Below are positions 1 through 10,736 of a DNA stretch of 64,000 bases, piece after piece (positions within the stretch are counted from its first letter, which is position 1; each line of letters starts with the position of its first letter). The DNA is taken from NCBI GenBank assembly GCA_034670405.1, contig JAXDDX010000033.1:3312501-3376500 (forward strand), in the 5' to 3' direction. The position numbers and the translations under genes are program-made. The stretch comes from Hoplostethus atlanticus (taxonomy: Eukaryota > Chordata > Actinopteri > Trachichthyiformes > Trachichthyidae). A model generated the notes under the pieces. The model was not told the DNA's origin. It was given only the letters and a program-made list of their open reading frames with translations, and ran no database searches.

Positions 1-302
1 TCACCATTAATATCCATTAACGTCACCAGCTTTGTGTTTGGTATCCCCTCTGGTAGATAGATAATGTGGTGCAGGCCTAAATTAAATGGGGAGTACTGGA
101 GGAAGCCGGTCTAGTGGACGTGGCTGAGCTCATAAGCTGCTGTTTTTTTTCAAGAGGGTAGTTGGATTTATTTTCATTCCTTGAATGAAGCGGTACAAGT
201 GAAGAGAGGAGTCTTTATGTGTAGAGTCAATATATAGTTTTCCTTTTCAACATATGAAATTAAAAATTGCACGGCCCGAGAGTCTTAAATGAAAGGATCT
301 GT
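1..302. other. Unique non-coding sequence
   Basis: I see no gene, structured repeat or RNA here. The sequence is AT-leaning and has no long open frame on either strand. Confidence 0.6.
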
Positions 303-321
303 TAAATAAATAAATAAATAC
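303..321. repeat. (TAAA)n short tetranucleotide repeat
   Basis: About four and a half copies of TAAA in a row inside an A/T-rich stretch. It is too short to be more than a minor simple repeat. Confidence 0.8.
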
Positions 322-555
322 AATTAAATTAAATGTTGATTATACAGATTGAAGCTTTGTTTACGACTGCTGTGTGGGTTTGTGTTTTGTTTTGTTAGTT
401 CATCATCCTCAGCCCATTTTATTTGTCTGGAAAGCATTTTTTTCCTATTGTGTATCGTATTATTTTTCATTTCATCTTTTATTTTATAGTATTACATTTT
501 ATTTTATATTGTTTTTTAGTTATTTTGTGTATACAAAACACTGCAATGCTTCTTC
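322..555. other. T-rich non-coding stretch
   Basis: Strongly T-biased sequence with runs of TTTTATTTTA-like motifs around 470-535. The frame opening at 374 is a low-complexity frame full of F, Y and S and shows no domain. I see no feature beyond base bias. Confidence 0.5.
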
Positions 556-740
556 TGATGAGGTCGGCCTAATAGCTGGAGAGACTGTCATAACCGAAAG
601 GTCATCGGCTCGATCCCCGCAACAGCCGATGTGTTCATTAGAAGCTGTTTGTCCTGTCAGGGTGTCCTTGAGCAAGACACTAGCCCTCTGCCCACTTCAT
701 CACACGTTGCTCAGGAGAGACTCGGCTAAATGGCTAAAAT
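556..740 (+). mobile_element. tRNA-derived SINE fragment
   Basis: The sequence has a tRNA-like head followed by a SINE body. A degenerate pol III B box (GGCTCGATCCC, 607-617) follows a weak A-box-like stretch near 571-587. Downstream lies GTGTCCTTGAGCAAGACAC (662-680), which I recall as a hallmark of common teleost tRNA-derived SINEs. The 3' end is unclear and no poly(A) tail or target duplication is visible, so this is probably an old truncated copy. The class call rests on the box motifs and on remembered family sequence, not on a database match. A related head is found in reverse at 52205-52302. Confidence 0.6.
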
Positions 741-810
741 CCAGATGTATTCCACGTCTTTTACAGCCTTTTATTACAGTAACACTGTGTTTTATACAGA
801 TGCTGCACAC

Positions 811-1134
811 TATTAGAGCAGAGATTCAACACAAACATCGAGTGAAGAGGTCAAACGTCACCATGCACCTTAATAAGCACCATAATACTGTTTGTTTTTG
901 GCTTTTTTTGGCTTGAGAATGAAGCTTTTTAGCCTTGGGACGGTCTTGAAATTCCTGTTGGCAGTTATTCCAAAACAGAGAGTACAGACTGGAAAGTTTT
1001 GAAAGACAGAAATGTGACAGACAGACACCTGGTGAAGTAATCGCTGAGTCATCGGTCCTCATCATCAACCTCACCATACATTCTAGTCATTTGTGCTATG
1101 GGGCAGTACAAGTGTTACTCGTTGCCCCTTTAAA
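811..1134 (+). mobile_element. Miniature DNA transposon family M1, 5'-truncated copy
   Basis: This stretch aligns along its length with 13081-13588 on the same strand and with 9648-10122 in reverse. Shared blocks include AGAGCAGAGATYCAAC (about 816-830), GGCTTTTTTTGGCTTGAGAA (about 900-918), TTCCAAAACAGAG (about 968-980), GAAGTAATCGCTGAGTCAT (about 1033-1052) and TGTGCTATGGGGCAG near 1093-1107. The right end closes with CCCTTTAAA, like the other copies. The left third of the family is missing; a SINE fragment lies just upstream. There is no coding capacity, so it is non-autonomous. The superfamily is unknown to me. Confidence 0.7.
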
Positions 1135-1860
1135 TAAACTCTCAACTCCATCTATTACAGAGTTGATACTGATTCCTCACTGATCTGATCTGACATCAGG
1201 TCCATGAACCTGTCCTGCGGTAAGTGTTGTTGTCCGTATCTCAACGCCGCCAGTCAGCCTGGATCCTGCAATCTGCCTGCCACCGCATCAGCAGCACCTC
1301 GCCGACAATCCCATGAGTCACCCGGTCCAACGTTTCCTCTGCACCAAGGTATCAGCAACATGCCTGACAGGCTTGCATGAGGACGAGGGATGAATCCTGC
1401 AGTCTGAATGTTGTGAGAGGAGCCTTGTGTAGCTCACCCTGCCTTAGAGAGCTGCTAACCCCAAAAAAATTTAATTAATATGTTTTTTCAATGGAGAGTT
1501 TTAGTGTCCTGTCATGGTCTGAATTCTGTTTCAGAGGTTTTTTCCACATTGCCAAGAATAAAATTGTGCGGCAAACACTGAATACTTGACAAAGGCACAA
1601 TTTAAAAAGATGAAAACATTTTTAACATTGGCACAAAACATAACTAACTGCAGCTTCAATCTTAAAATCAATCAGAATCAGTGTCGGCCTTGACAAACCC
1701 AGGTTGGTCGAACCCATCTGAAATCTGTCAGGAGTCAACGTTGTGAAAATGTCGTCTCGTTGTCTCTGCATTAGCGTGATGCTGTATCTCTGATCTTCAA
1801 TATATTTTATTCATCGTAGTTTGATCTCTATCCTATTCTTTGCCTCTGCGTGACCCAGTT
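1135..1860. other. Unique non-coding sequence
   Basis: No repeat or coding signal is seen. A GGTAAGTG around 1218 resembles a 5' splice site, but the sequence around it has no supported exon. Confidence 0.4.
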
Positions 1861-1900
1861 TCAGCTCAGGGATCAATAATGATAATCTTATCTTATCCTG
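1861..1900 (+). mobile_element. Possible LINE/SINE 3' tail
   Basis: CAGGGATCAATAATGATAATC followed by TTATCTTATCC resembles the 3' tail 'gggatcaataaagtatctatct' found on many fish retroposons. Only the tail is visible; the upstream sequence has no recognisable body. A second, clearer case in reverse lies at 45594-45780. Confidence 0.3.
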
Positions 1901-2250
1901 ACAATGGTAAATAGGGTTCCTGTGTCAAATTGCTATTGGAAAATGATTTATCCCTTCGATTCAATACAGTGTAGACGGGATTCAGAACGAGTTGGTTAAA
2001 AATACACTTCAGGTCGCTGCCTATGCACGACCTGTACAATATTGAAATAATATTTGTTCACATTCTTTTGCCCTTTTTTTGCGATTAAGTTTTCATGGCT
2101 GAGTAAGAACAGTTAACCTCTGAAGGATGCCTGATATGCCGCAGTATGCTCTCTCCTATTTGATTGACTAGTGAGACCATTTATGTTAGAATATTCTTGA
2201 AATGGAGTGCAAGAGGGGAAGATGTGTCATGACATTTAATGGAGGGCATT
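1901..2250. other. Unique AT-rich non-coding sequence
   Basis: Nothing recognisable is seen on either strand. Confidence 0.4.
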
Positions 2251-2389
2251 TTTATCTCTGTGTGGAGAACTTGTTCCACACTTGAATGTAATGATAGTTG
2301 GAGACTAAATTGCTGGTGAACTGCTTCCATTTCTGTAGAATAAAGTTGTTGTTGCATCTCGCCCGTTCTAATGTTTGGTGGAACAAAAA

Positions 2390-2505
2390 ACTAAACCACT
2401 TCATGTCTGGATGCTTTATATATCGAGTTGCAGCCACGTGATTCGCTGTTTGGAGGAGCAGGCTATTTGCCTTAATGAGTAGGCGTACCTAATAAAGTGG
2501 CCGGA
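2390..2505 (+). mobile_element. Terminal fragment of a dispersed fish repeat
   Basis: The run CACGTGATTCGCTG...TTTGCCTTAATGAGTAGG, ending in CGTACCTAATAAAGTGGCCGG (about 2434-2504), closely resembles a sequence I remember from the end of a very abundant teleost repeat ('...GTGTACCTAATAAAGTGGCCGGTGAGTG'). It stops just before the inverted-repeat element at 2545. I do not know the class with certainty, and the rest of the element is not evident. Confidence 0.5.
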
Positions 2506-2544
2506 TAGCATTTATCTGTATATATGTGCAGATAAATGTAAATG

Positions 2545-3168
2545 TTTAAAGCTGCAATATGAAAATGTTCATAAAATTCCAACAGGATGTAGTTTACATT
2601 GTGGGTCTGTGTCTGTCTGCCACCCTGCATGTACCAGAACCTCAACAACACGTAGCTGTGGTCGTGGGCATCAAACAAACGCTGATTGGCTGAGCAGGGA
2701 AATCTATCTGGTAGCGTTGGGGGTTTGGGCCCGGACCCAAAACGGAAATAAACAAAAGAACAAAAGAACCAAGCGTTCAAACGGAGAATCGCAGTTGGAG
2801 CAGTTTGAAGAAGAAACCGCTCCACTGCAACAAGCACGTCTCTCTGTTTACAGTTTTACCGGGCGTGAAAACGGGTTTCCGTTTCTGGCTTCTTCTTGGT
2901 TTTTCTGTCCTGTCAGTTCTGGTAAACTGCCCCCTAGTGCACGCTTTAATGTTACGTGCAAGTATGCTGGCAAACGCCCATGCAGACGTCTGCGGGCGAC
3001 ACCCGCAGCATAAATCAGGCTTCAGGATAGATGCTGCTTCAAGGTTGACAGCCCATCAAGATGAGTGACAAGTGTTGGGACGTGAACTTGGCCAACTGAG
3101 GGGGAGGAGGGCGGGACTAACAACACAGTCTGCTAACTCAAGGTGAAAAGTTACATATTGCAGCGTTA
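2545..3168. mobile_element. Non-autonomous inverted-repeat transposon (M2)
   Basis: The left edge reads TTTAAAGCTGCAATATGA (2545-2562). The right edge, reverse complemented, reads TTAACGCTGCAATATGTAAC (3149-3168). These are imperfect terminal inverted repeats about 620 bp apart. The interior is more GC-rich than its surroundings and has only short open frames, none resembling a transposase, so I take it as a deletion derivative. The ends start with TTTAAAGC, as in family M1, but the interiors do not match. An internal TGCCCCCTAGTGC at 2928-2940 resembles a CTCF core. No clear target duplication could be fixed. Confidence 0.5.
2928..2940 (-). promoter_or_regulatory. CTCF-like motif inside transposon M2
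   Basis: TGCCCCCTAGTGC matches the reverse form of the vertebrate CTCF core (GCCMYCTRSTGG) at all but the last position. It is a motif match only; occupancy is unknown. It lies in an apparent mobile element. Confidence 0.3.
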
Positions 3169-5385
3169 ACATTATAGTAGAGTAATATTTAATATGTAAT
3201 AACAATGTGTTGCATGTCTGAAGGTGACCTGACAGGATGTGAGTTGTCGACACGTTCCTTTACATTTACCACATTTGTTTTTGTACTGGTTGTGGTGAAG
3301 TCGTGCTGTTACCCTGCAGCCGATGGCCTTTCAACCACCAGCTGGCACAAATGCTTCTTAGAATCATAAGGGTTTTTTTATTACTATTCCATACACATAT
3401 AAATAATGTATTTCCGCCTGCAGTTTCAAAGACCATATTTTAACAAGGCCAAAATCCAAGCAAAATAGTCCCCTGCATATTTCAAAGAGGCAAATATCAC
3501 ATATTAATAGATCCTCATGCTGTGTTTCTGTGTATTGTGCTGCCACAATAAATGCCACAGTTCTTTTGAAGAAAAAAGCATTGACAGGAACGCCTGGCGT
3601 GGTGTTTAATGTTTTATCTTCCTAGAGGCTCGCCCTCTCCTGTCTGTCTGGCTTTCAAAAACCTCCAAAATATCTCAACCCGTAATGATATCAATACATG
3701 ATATATTTCTAAGCACATGCCGAGGGATTACGCCAGGATTTCCCAATAATAGTACCCTGTGTACTCACAAACGAGATGACTGCATATGAATAAAAGTTTT
3801 AAAACATAGAATCAGAAACTCATTTGACGGGGAGATTAAGGATTTCCAATTAACAGGGAATCAGTATTTAACTGAATCATCCAAACCATTTAAAGTTGTC
3901 ACATATAATCCATCTGAATCTCCTTTTTTCCTTCCCAGAAAGAGTTTTTGGTTCCAGATAGTTATTAGACAATTGTGTTAAAATGAACAATTTGAAATAC
4001 CAGGTTTGAGAATCAGCGATACGATGGCATTAGACGTTGTACAAATCACTATAGAGCAGATAAGAGGTGGTAACATGTGTTTAGTTGTGCAGAAGGTGAC
4101 CCAGTAGTGAAGAGAAGCCACTGAATTAGCTAAAACATGTTACTACTACTTTGTAAGACTCACGGAGGCGTTGAGCCGTGCTATTTAACACCATTACGTT
4201 GAGCTATACAATTATTAACCCTTCCACAAACATTTCTCTGAGGACCCAACAAAAAGGCTGTTAGCGGTGTTGGGGTGCGCGTCGGATGACATACGTGATG
4301 AATCAGCTTTGTATTTCCGTGACGTGCCCCGTGTTAAGTCCGACGTAATGTCGTTTGAAGGACTCAACGCAGTGTAAAAAATGAGTGTTCAATTATAGCG
4401 GAGTTACAGCGATTTGAAAAGGTTTCTCTGCCTCCGCCGCCTCAAGCATGGAGCTCTTGTTCTCCCCGTTTTGCCGACTGCATATGTCACCTGTAACATT
4501 AATATGACTGATAATGGCATACTGCACTACGCCACTGTTTCCTCCTCCTCTATTGCCCCCTCTATTGCCCCCGTGGCCTCGTCGTCTGCTACCCCATCGT
4601 TCACATCAGGTCTGCGGGCATTACAAAACCTTTTCGCTGAATGCCAGCACCCTCAACACTCAACACTGGATTTTCTACAATACCTGAGAAACCTGCAGGA
4701 CTTCCCCTTTCGATTTGAAAAAAAAAGTGACAGAGGGAAAAACGTTGACTGGATTTAAAAAGAAATTGCAGGTAGCAGCACAGTGTGATCCACCTCTTTA
4801 GCTCCAGTTAAGTTGTTTAGCCTCCTTCCACCGCCCCGCAGTTTTGCAGGAGTTTGGCCAAAAAAAAAAACACCCATCTGAATATCTACTGCAAATTGAA
4901 ATAACAGCTTTGTTGCAACCAGCAGTAATTCTGCTGTGACAGATCAACGGGAACATTTCAACCATTTCTCTTCCTGCAGCTCTCTGACTGCTACTCATTA
5001 GGCCCATAAATAAAGCTGCTGCTGAAAAGTTTGGGGGAAGAAACCGCATCATGTTCTTATGTAGAATACAGACATCAACTTTCTCTCCCCGGATCCCCAC
5101 AACCACCATATCTTTCCTCCCCCCCCCAACGCCCCGTTTTTGTTTGGGATTTCTTGTGAAGTTGGCACACTTCAAAGCCGTGGGATTGACAGCGCTGCAG
5201 ACTGAAAGATCCTATTCATCTGCCTGGTGGAATTATGCAGACATCTCTCTTGAGCACTACTTCAGAACCTCGCTCTCTTTACTTTAAATATCTGCCCTCT
5301 CCGTGACACCCTGCAACAAAAAATATCTGAGAAAGGAGGAGGAAGAAAAAAAAACTTTCAAGAGGGGGGAGAAAAAAAAAATGGA
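3169..5385. other. Unique non-coding sequence
   Basis: About 2.2 kb with no identifiable repeat or gene. The open frame at 4414-4758 is serine/proline-rich in the middle with no domain and no splice context. Homopolymer A runs occur near 4860, 5350 and 5370, and a C run near 5123. Confidence 0.45.
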
Positions 5386-5991
5386 GCTAGTTTAACACAA
5401 TACAATCGCACATCAGTAAAACATCCGACAAATTGTTAAACGGAGTGACATCGGTGAGCGTTGTGAGGCTGAGGCTTGTTGGGAGAAGAGGAAGGTGGGT
5501 TTGTTTTGTTGGTTTTCTTCCTCCCGGGCCGAGGGAATATCCCGCAAGACAAACCGAGAGGTATATGGCGACGACGTACAGTAGACTGCCAGAAAATGAC
5601 ACATAAAAAACGGCTAATGAACTCTTGTGCTGCAGTGTGTCCACGCCTGCCACGCTCTCTGAGAAGGTCCTGGATGCGTTCACAGGCACAAGACGGGCCG
5701 GGCCAGTTCTCCCGGTCCCAGGTGCCACCCTGCTGCTGTCGTCTTTCCGAGGGCGGACCATGTGCAGAGCGGCGACTCAGGCCTGACCTCGCTCACTGCC
5801 ACCGGGCTTCCTTGCTCTGGAGACTGCTGCACTGCTCCCATTATGTCATCCATCATGGCTGTCACGGCTCTATCTGCACTAATATCACAAACAAAGCCCG
5901 GGTTGCCTCGGCAGCTCATCTAATACACAACCGTGGTGTGGGATCACGATGCGGCATAACCTAACCTAGGAAACCTCAGCAGATTCAGTTT
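5386..5991. other. Unique GC-moderate non-coding block
   Basis: Balanced composition between AT-rich flanks. Overlapping open frames on both strands (for example 5476-5964 plus and 5387-5761 minus) disagree and show no domain. It could be a conserved non-coding block, but nothing in the sequence alone proves that. Confidence 0.3.
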
Positions 5992-6013
5992 GATTTTGAT
6001 TTGATTTGATTTT
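5992..6013. repeat. (TTTGA)n-like short repeat
   Basis: A few imperfect copies of TTTGAT in a row at the start of an AT-rich stretch. Confidence 0.6.
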
Positions 6014-6970
6014 TGACGCTATTATCCATCAATGCAATAAAGAAAAAATCATTATAAGGTCATAAGATTTATATTTTGAATGATCTATCAAGATTTCAAA
6101 AGTCTGGACAGTTATATTATATATATTACATGCAATAAAGCATAGCCCAATAAAGACGTTTCAATAAGATGGAAACATTTTTCTGATTTAAAAACAATAT
6201 AAAATTATATAATTGACAGTAAATATGTGACTCATTAAAAAAAGAAAAACCTAAAGCTGTGTTCAATCACATTTCCTCTTCAAGCAGAAGCCCAGATCAG
6301 TCCCACTGGCTTGGCTTTGTCTGGCTGCCTGGTAAACAATGAGCATTTATCACAATATGCTCTCAATTATTACCATGTGGATCTTGTTAAGACGTTTTAT
6401 GGAAAAAGCATCCCCTGACCATTGTCTAATGACGAGCATGCTGGTTTGATGACAATTACATTCAGCGAAGTTGAAAAAATAAGTTTTGCAGCAATGAGAT
6501 CCGAGATTAAGACCATCCAGCGTAGATGCAATCAATATGTTGTGACGAACGTTGCTTTGTAGTATAAGCTGCGATCGCTGCTGCAATTACAACAGCGTGA
6601 TTACAAGACTAATTGGACATAACAGAGTAATTGTGAGTTAAACCGCCAGAGCCTCGGCGGTATGAGGAACATCCGACGAACAGAAGACGGGAGATGAGTG
6701 TGGCGTTGCTGAGCTGGCTCTTCCCTGAACAGCTTGCGATGATGATGCTGCTGCTGGAAGGTACAGGCAGCTCTCGGATCAGATCCCCTCGGCGGCCCCG
6801 GTGGACCCTAACCCCTTCGCGAGACGCACGGCAGCTGTTCTGGAGACAGACGAACGGTGAGGCGGAGAAACCCCTCTGACCGTTTACCTCCGACATCATC
6901 CATCATCGCTGACAGCCCTCGATCATTACTCATATTAATAAAACCTTCCCATCAATATTGTGGGCTCGGG
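6014..6970. other. Unique non-coding sequence, AT-rich then CpG-containing
   Basis: From 6014 to about 6600 it is AT-rich, with ATTAC/GTAATT cores near 6585-6640. From about 6650 to 6900 GC rises and CpG appears, with short frames in several phases. No exon is supported. Confidence 0.35.
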
Positions 6971-6989
6971 GTGTTCCCCTGGTGAGCCG

Positions 6990-7020
6990 CTCTCGGTGTC
7001 TCGGTGTCTCGGTGTCTTTG
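6990..7020. repeat. Short CTCGGTGT tandem repeat
   Basis: Three to four copies of an 8 bp CTCGGTGT unit in a row, the last degenerate. Confidence 0.7.
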
Positions 7021-8160
7021 TGTGGACGAGTACCATAAATCGAACTCCTCAACGGCATGCCGAACTCCAATGCGGCTCAATGACTAAGAGAGCGCGCACA
7101 ATAGGTATGATGATCATGTATGGGGAGTTTGAAGAGGTATCTAAAGAATTGTACGCTATGTCTGAATGCATATAGAGCTCAATATGTAGAGGGATTTATA
7201 TGTAGTCTGCTGTGTATTGCATCCCCACACTGAATGTCAGGTGCTGTACCATGTGTTAGCAGGTCCAGATGTCAATGCACCAGGGTCTGGGCAAAAATTA
7301 CCCTTGAAAGTTCATAAAATGCCTGTGAGATTAAAAAAAAATCATTTTTGCCTTTCAACCGGTTCACATTGTGTTTGTTGAGTTGCAACATATTCACATG
7401 CGACTCACGCGACTGCTGTCGTCCTCAGGTGATTCGTGGAGAGCCTGTAGCGGGGCGATTCTTTCCCCCGTGCGTTTTGGGATTCTGATTTTGATCAGAA
7501 AACAACCGAGCACGCAGCCTGAAGCAGGAGGAAATGTTGGCGCCACGCAGCCTGAAGCAGTAGAAGAAAATGCCGACATCACGCAAACCACTGGGTCAAC
7601 AACAGAGGGGAGAACTCCACCAACCTCTGCTGTAAGGCCTGTCTGTTTCCAGCAGTGGGAAAGAAGTTAAAACAAGTCTTAGTAGTACAAATTGAGTGTC
7701 CATTTGCCAAAATGCAAGTGCAAATGAATTATTTTTTCATAGTTCAATAGAATTGTTCTGGACAGGGTCCAAAATGGCCCTAAAAAAAGTTAATTCCTCA
7801 CCCTGCCCTGCAGCAATGTCATGAAGACAAAGTTATTGTACAAAATGAAGCGATCCTGTTTCCGAAAGAATTAAATTGATTTTTTTTACAGACCTTCTCA
7901 ATATAAGAAAACTGAGCTGACGGCTTAAGGACACATTTTCTGAGGCACTTGGATGAGGCTTAATCTGTTAATATCACATGAATGTGTTCAAATTAAGTGA
8001 GTGTTATATTGAATCCCACTGTGTAGCCCCAAGGAAAGCTGGCACACAAAAGGGCTGCACTTCTTTCTTTGCTCACAGTGCACCCAAGATGCAACGTTGT
8101 GAATAACACATTCAGCTGTGCACTTTTGTGGAAATATAGGTCTCAACCAGATTATATAAG
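7021..8160. other. Unique non-coding sequence
   Basis: No gene seen. A short imperfect duplication, CACGCAGCCTGAAGCAG, occurs twice near 7511-7561. The rest is unremarkable. Confidence 0.4.
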
Positions 8161-9647
8161 TGTTAGTTTTGAAGGTCTCTGATGCGTCTCCTTGATGCGG
8201 ATGTGACTAGAATGAGGCGTTGTGTGAACTCGCAGCAGAACTTCTGAAAGCCCAGCATTCCTCAGATGTAATCTCCTTTGCCTGGATGAAAGGCCCAGTC
8301 ATAACGCACCATCTCCTGCTTATGAGGCCTCTATGGAGCAGGTCTGTAGCTTAGAAGGAGATTACAATGGATTTACCACTGATCTCACACACTCCTTTGC
8401 AACCTCCCCTTCTCCCAAAACTCCCACTCCAATGTGTTAGGGGAGGCTGCAGCCAATTGTCACCGGCGCTGAGGCAGGTATGTGAAGCAGTGGCTGATTT
8501 GCGATGAGATAATGGAAAGCTTAGCGGAGGGGGAAGGTTTCCCTCCGGTCAATCAGTGGCTAGTTCAGTGATATCCAGCATTTTACGACTGAGACAACAA
8601 CACAGAGCCACCAATGTGGGACCATTTCCTGCAGCTCTGAACTCCAAAAGGAGTTTTGCAAAATCTGGGTCACTTCGTGATAATGGGGTGAGCATGCAGT
8701 CATGAGGATGAGGTCACACTGGGGAATCATTCAAATCCCGCTATGCTCTGCTGATGAAAAACCCACTGTCTCTCCTCCTAAATGCAATATAGGTCACTCC
8801 TGCAAGGATTTGTATGCACCACATAGAGGCAATAGGGGGTTGCCAATGAATAATTAATGCAACCGGATAGTTGGGTGAAATAATCCGATGTTTGTGTACC
8901 AAATCAACGGGATGAGCAACACCTCACTGCGCCTGCAGCAAGCCTCAAAGGGCATGTATCAAGGGACTTGGCCAAGTTCGAAGTGATTAGTCATGTTTAT
9001 TACTATAGACAATAGGAATCTCCCACAAGGACGTGTTGCAAAGGGCCAGAGAGGGAAGCAAGAACTTCATCATGCCCCTTCACCGTGTTCAGGTGAACAT
9101 TCATCATGGTAGCACTTTTGCTTATATGGTCTGTTTGGTTGACTGGGGCATGCATACCATACAGCTGTAACGCTATCACCGCGTGTCATTGAAAAACAAT
9201 AACATACGATACATACTAACATACTATAACTTACTGTGGCATATTTACTGCAGTGCTATGTAACGTGAACCGACCATACTGCAGAGGTTTCACTTTAAGA
9301 CACAGCATGTCAGTGAAGTAGAGAACAATAACAGTGCACATCTTCATCAGGGGCCATTTTACAGTGCATGTGTGGTTGTGGTAGCCTCGTGGTTGTGGGA
9401 CCAGATGAAGAGATGTACCCTCTCTCAACAGAAACCTGCTGCTTAGCCCACAACTGCTCTGTGGCACACAGTGGGAGACCGGTGGTGCCGGGCAGCTCCC
9501 AGGGGGGAACGACTGCAACTGAATGGGTGTTAATTGGGACATTAATAACAGAACACAAGCTCAGCAAATCCTCCTTGAGTAAATCAAGCATTTACCTAAT
9601 GCATAAAGAACTGCCATCTATCTATGACATGTTTACCAACTTGCATC
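8161..9647. other. Unique non-coding block, no repeats
   Basis: About 1.5 kb free of visible repeats and microsatellites, with balanced composition. A 12 bp inverted pair (TGTAATCTCCTT at 8267-8278, AAGGAGATTACA at 8355-8366) encloses a second short inverted pair (CCTGCT/AGCAGG near 8315-8343). Frames at 9231-9652 overlap on both strands and look random. Its cleanness makes it a candidate conserved block, without proof. Confidence 0.3.
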
Positions 9648-10122
9648 TTTAAAATTGCATTAACTAAGATTTTTACTTTCCCATATTGCACAAAATGACC
9701 GTAATATACTGTATCTGCAGGGTTCGATAGGGCTGTTGATCAATACCAATGACTCAGCGATTGCTTCGCCAGGTGCTGAGATTTCTGGCTTTTAAAACTC
9801 ACTTTCCGGCCTGTGCTCTGTTTTGGAACCACCCCCCCGCGGTGGTGCAATGAGGTGCAGCGTCCCGACAGATTTTGTTCTCAAGCCAAAAAAGCAAAAA
9901 CGACAAAGCAGTGTTATTGTGCACTGTGATATATTACTGCTTCACTAGACACTTCTGTTGGATTTCTGCTCTATTTAACAAGCTTACTTGTTCTATTGTT
10001 AAAATGTGAATTTAATATTTTTGTCAATTACAGACCACGGTAAACTGTGCCAGGGACCTGCTGACAGGTGTTGCACTTCCTTCGGTCGATAAAAGGTCAT
10101 AAATTACTTAATGCTGCTTTAA
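9648..10122 (-). mobile_element. Miniature DNA transposon family M1, full-length reversed copy
   Basis: Reverse complemented, this matches 13081-13588 from end to end and 811-1134 over its right part. The two ends are imperfect inverted repeats: TTTAAAATTGCATTAACTAAG at the left (9648-9668) against TTAAAGCAGCATTAAGTAAT reading in from the right (10122 backwards). The interior has no open frame of note. The next element begins only about 10 bp beyond the right end, so the two insertions are neighbours or one is nested at the other's edge. Superfamily not assigned. Confidence 0.7.
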
Positions 10123-10132
10123 CTTTACATTA

Positions 10133-10736
10133 GATATTGAAGCAGATTGAAGTTTTAGTTGTCTAAATATTTCTCGGAGGCAGAAATAATCTCAATGGTT
10201 GAGTTAAACCTCAATGGGCGGAGCCAAAGAACCACCGTTTTTCATTAGCAAGTTAGCTAGCTATGAATCTTGAATGGCAAAGATGGAACTCTGGTCAAAA
10301 TCTAAATAAAAAATCTAAATGGAAATTACTTTTTTCATTCATTCATGAATGAGACTGAAGCCCAGTAAAAAATGCAAAGGCTCAGAGAGGCGCTAGCTAA
10401 TATTATGAAACCTAGCGCTCTTGCTACTACTAAAAAAATGCAATCGAGCCATAATAAGGTTATAGGTTAGCTAGTTAGCCTAGCTGACCTTGCTAGTTCA
10501 AACTACCATACTAGACTGCAGCTATCTAGGTAAGCTAGTTAGCTGGTCAAGATGATGAACAGCATGGTTAAAAAGAAGTTCCTTCTTTAACATTGAAGTT
10601 AGCTAACTTGTGCTGTGGTTCTTTGGCTCCGCCCATTGAGGTCTAACTCAACCAATGAGATTATTCCTGGGCCCAGAGCAGCTCTGCCTCTGAGACATAA
10701 AGTATTTGTATAACTAAAATTTCTATCTGCAATATC
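10133..10736. mobile_element. Foldback (long-TIR) non-autonomous DNA transposon M3
   Basis: A roughly 600 bp element bounded by long inverted repeats. The left arm covers about 10133-10262 and the right arm about 10595-10736. Matching blocks are GATATTG at the tips, TTTTAGTT, an AGGCAG block, CTCAATGGTTGAGTTA (10191-10206) and CCTCAATGGGCGGAGCC (10209-10225), which recurs inverted at about 10622-10641. The right arm has a short GC-rich insertion (CTGGGCCCAGAGCAG) that the left lacks. The middle holds many GCTAGTTAGC-type words. No transposase frame is present. A decayed, rearranged copy lies at 51851-52010. Confidence 0.75.

Noticed and set aside
1201..1240. Exon-like end at TGTCCTGCG/GTAAGTG
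   Set aside because: A 5' splice-like motif alone; no open frame with coding character and no matching acceptor.
4414..4758. 114-codon ATG-less frame with S/P/A-rich middle
   Set aside because: The first codon is not ATG in the sequence, no domain is seen, and composition explains the length.
5387..5964. Overlapping 120-160 codon frames on both strands
   Set aside because: The two strands cannot both be right; neither shows a domain, and the GC-moderate block lacks frequent stops.
7295..7335. Similarity of GAAAGTTCATAAAATGCC to 28395-28430 (GAAAGTTCATAAAACAGCC)
   Set aside because: Only about 40 bp at roughly 70 percent by eye; too short to call a repeat family.
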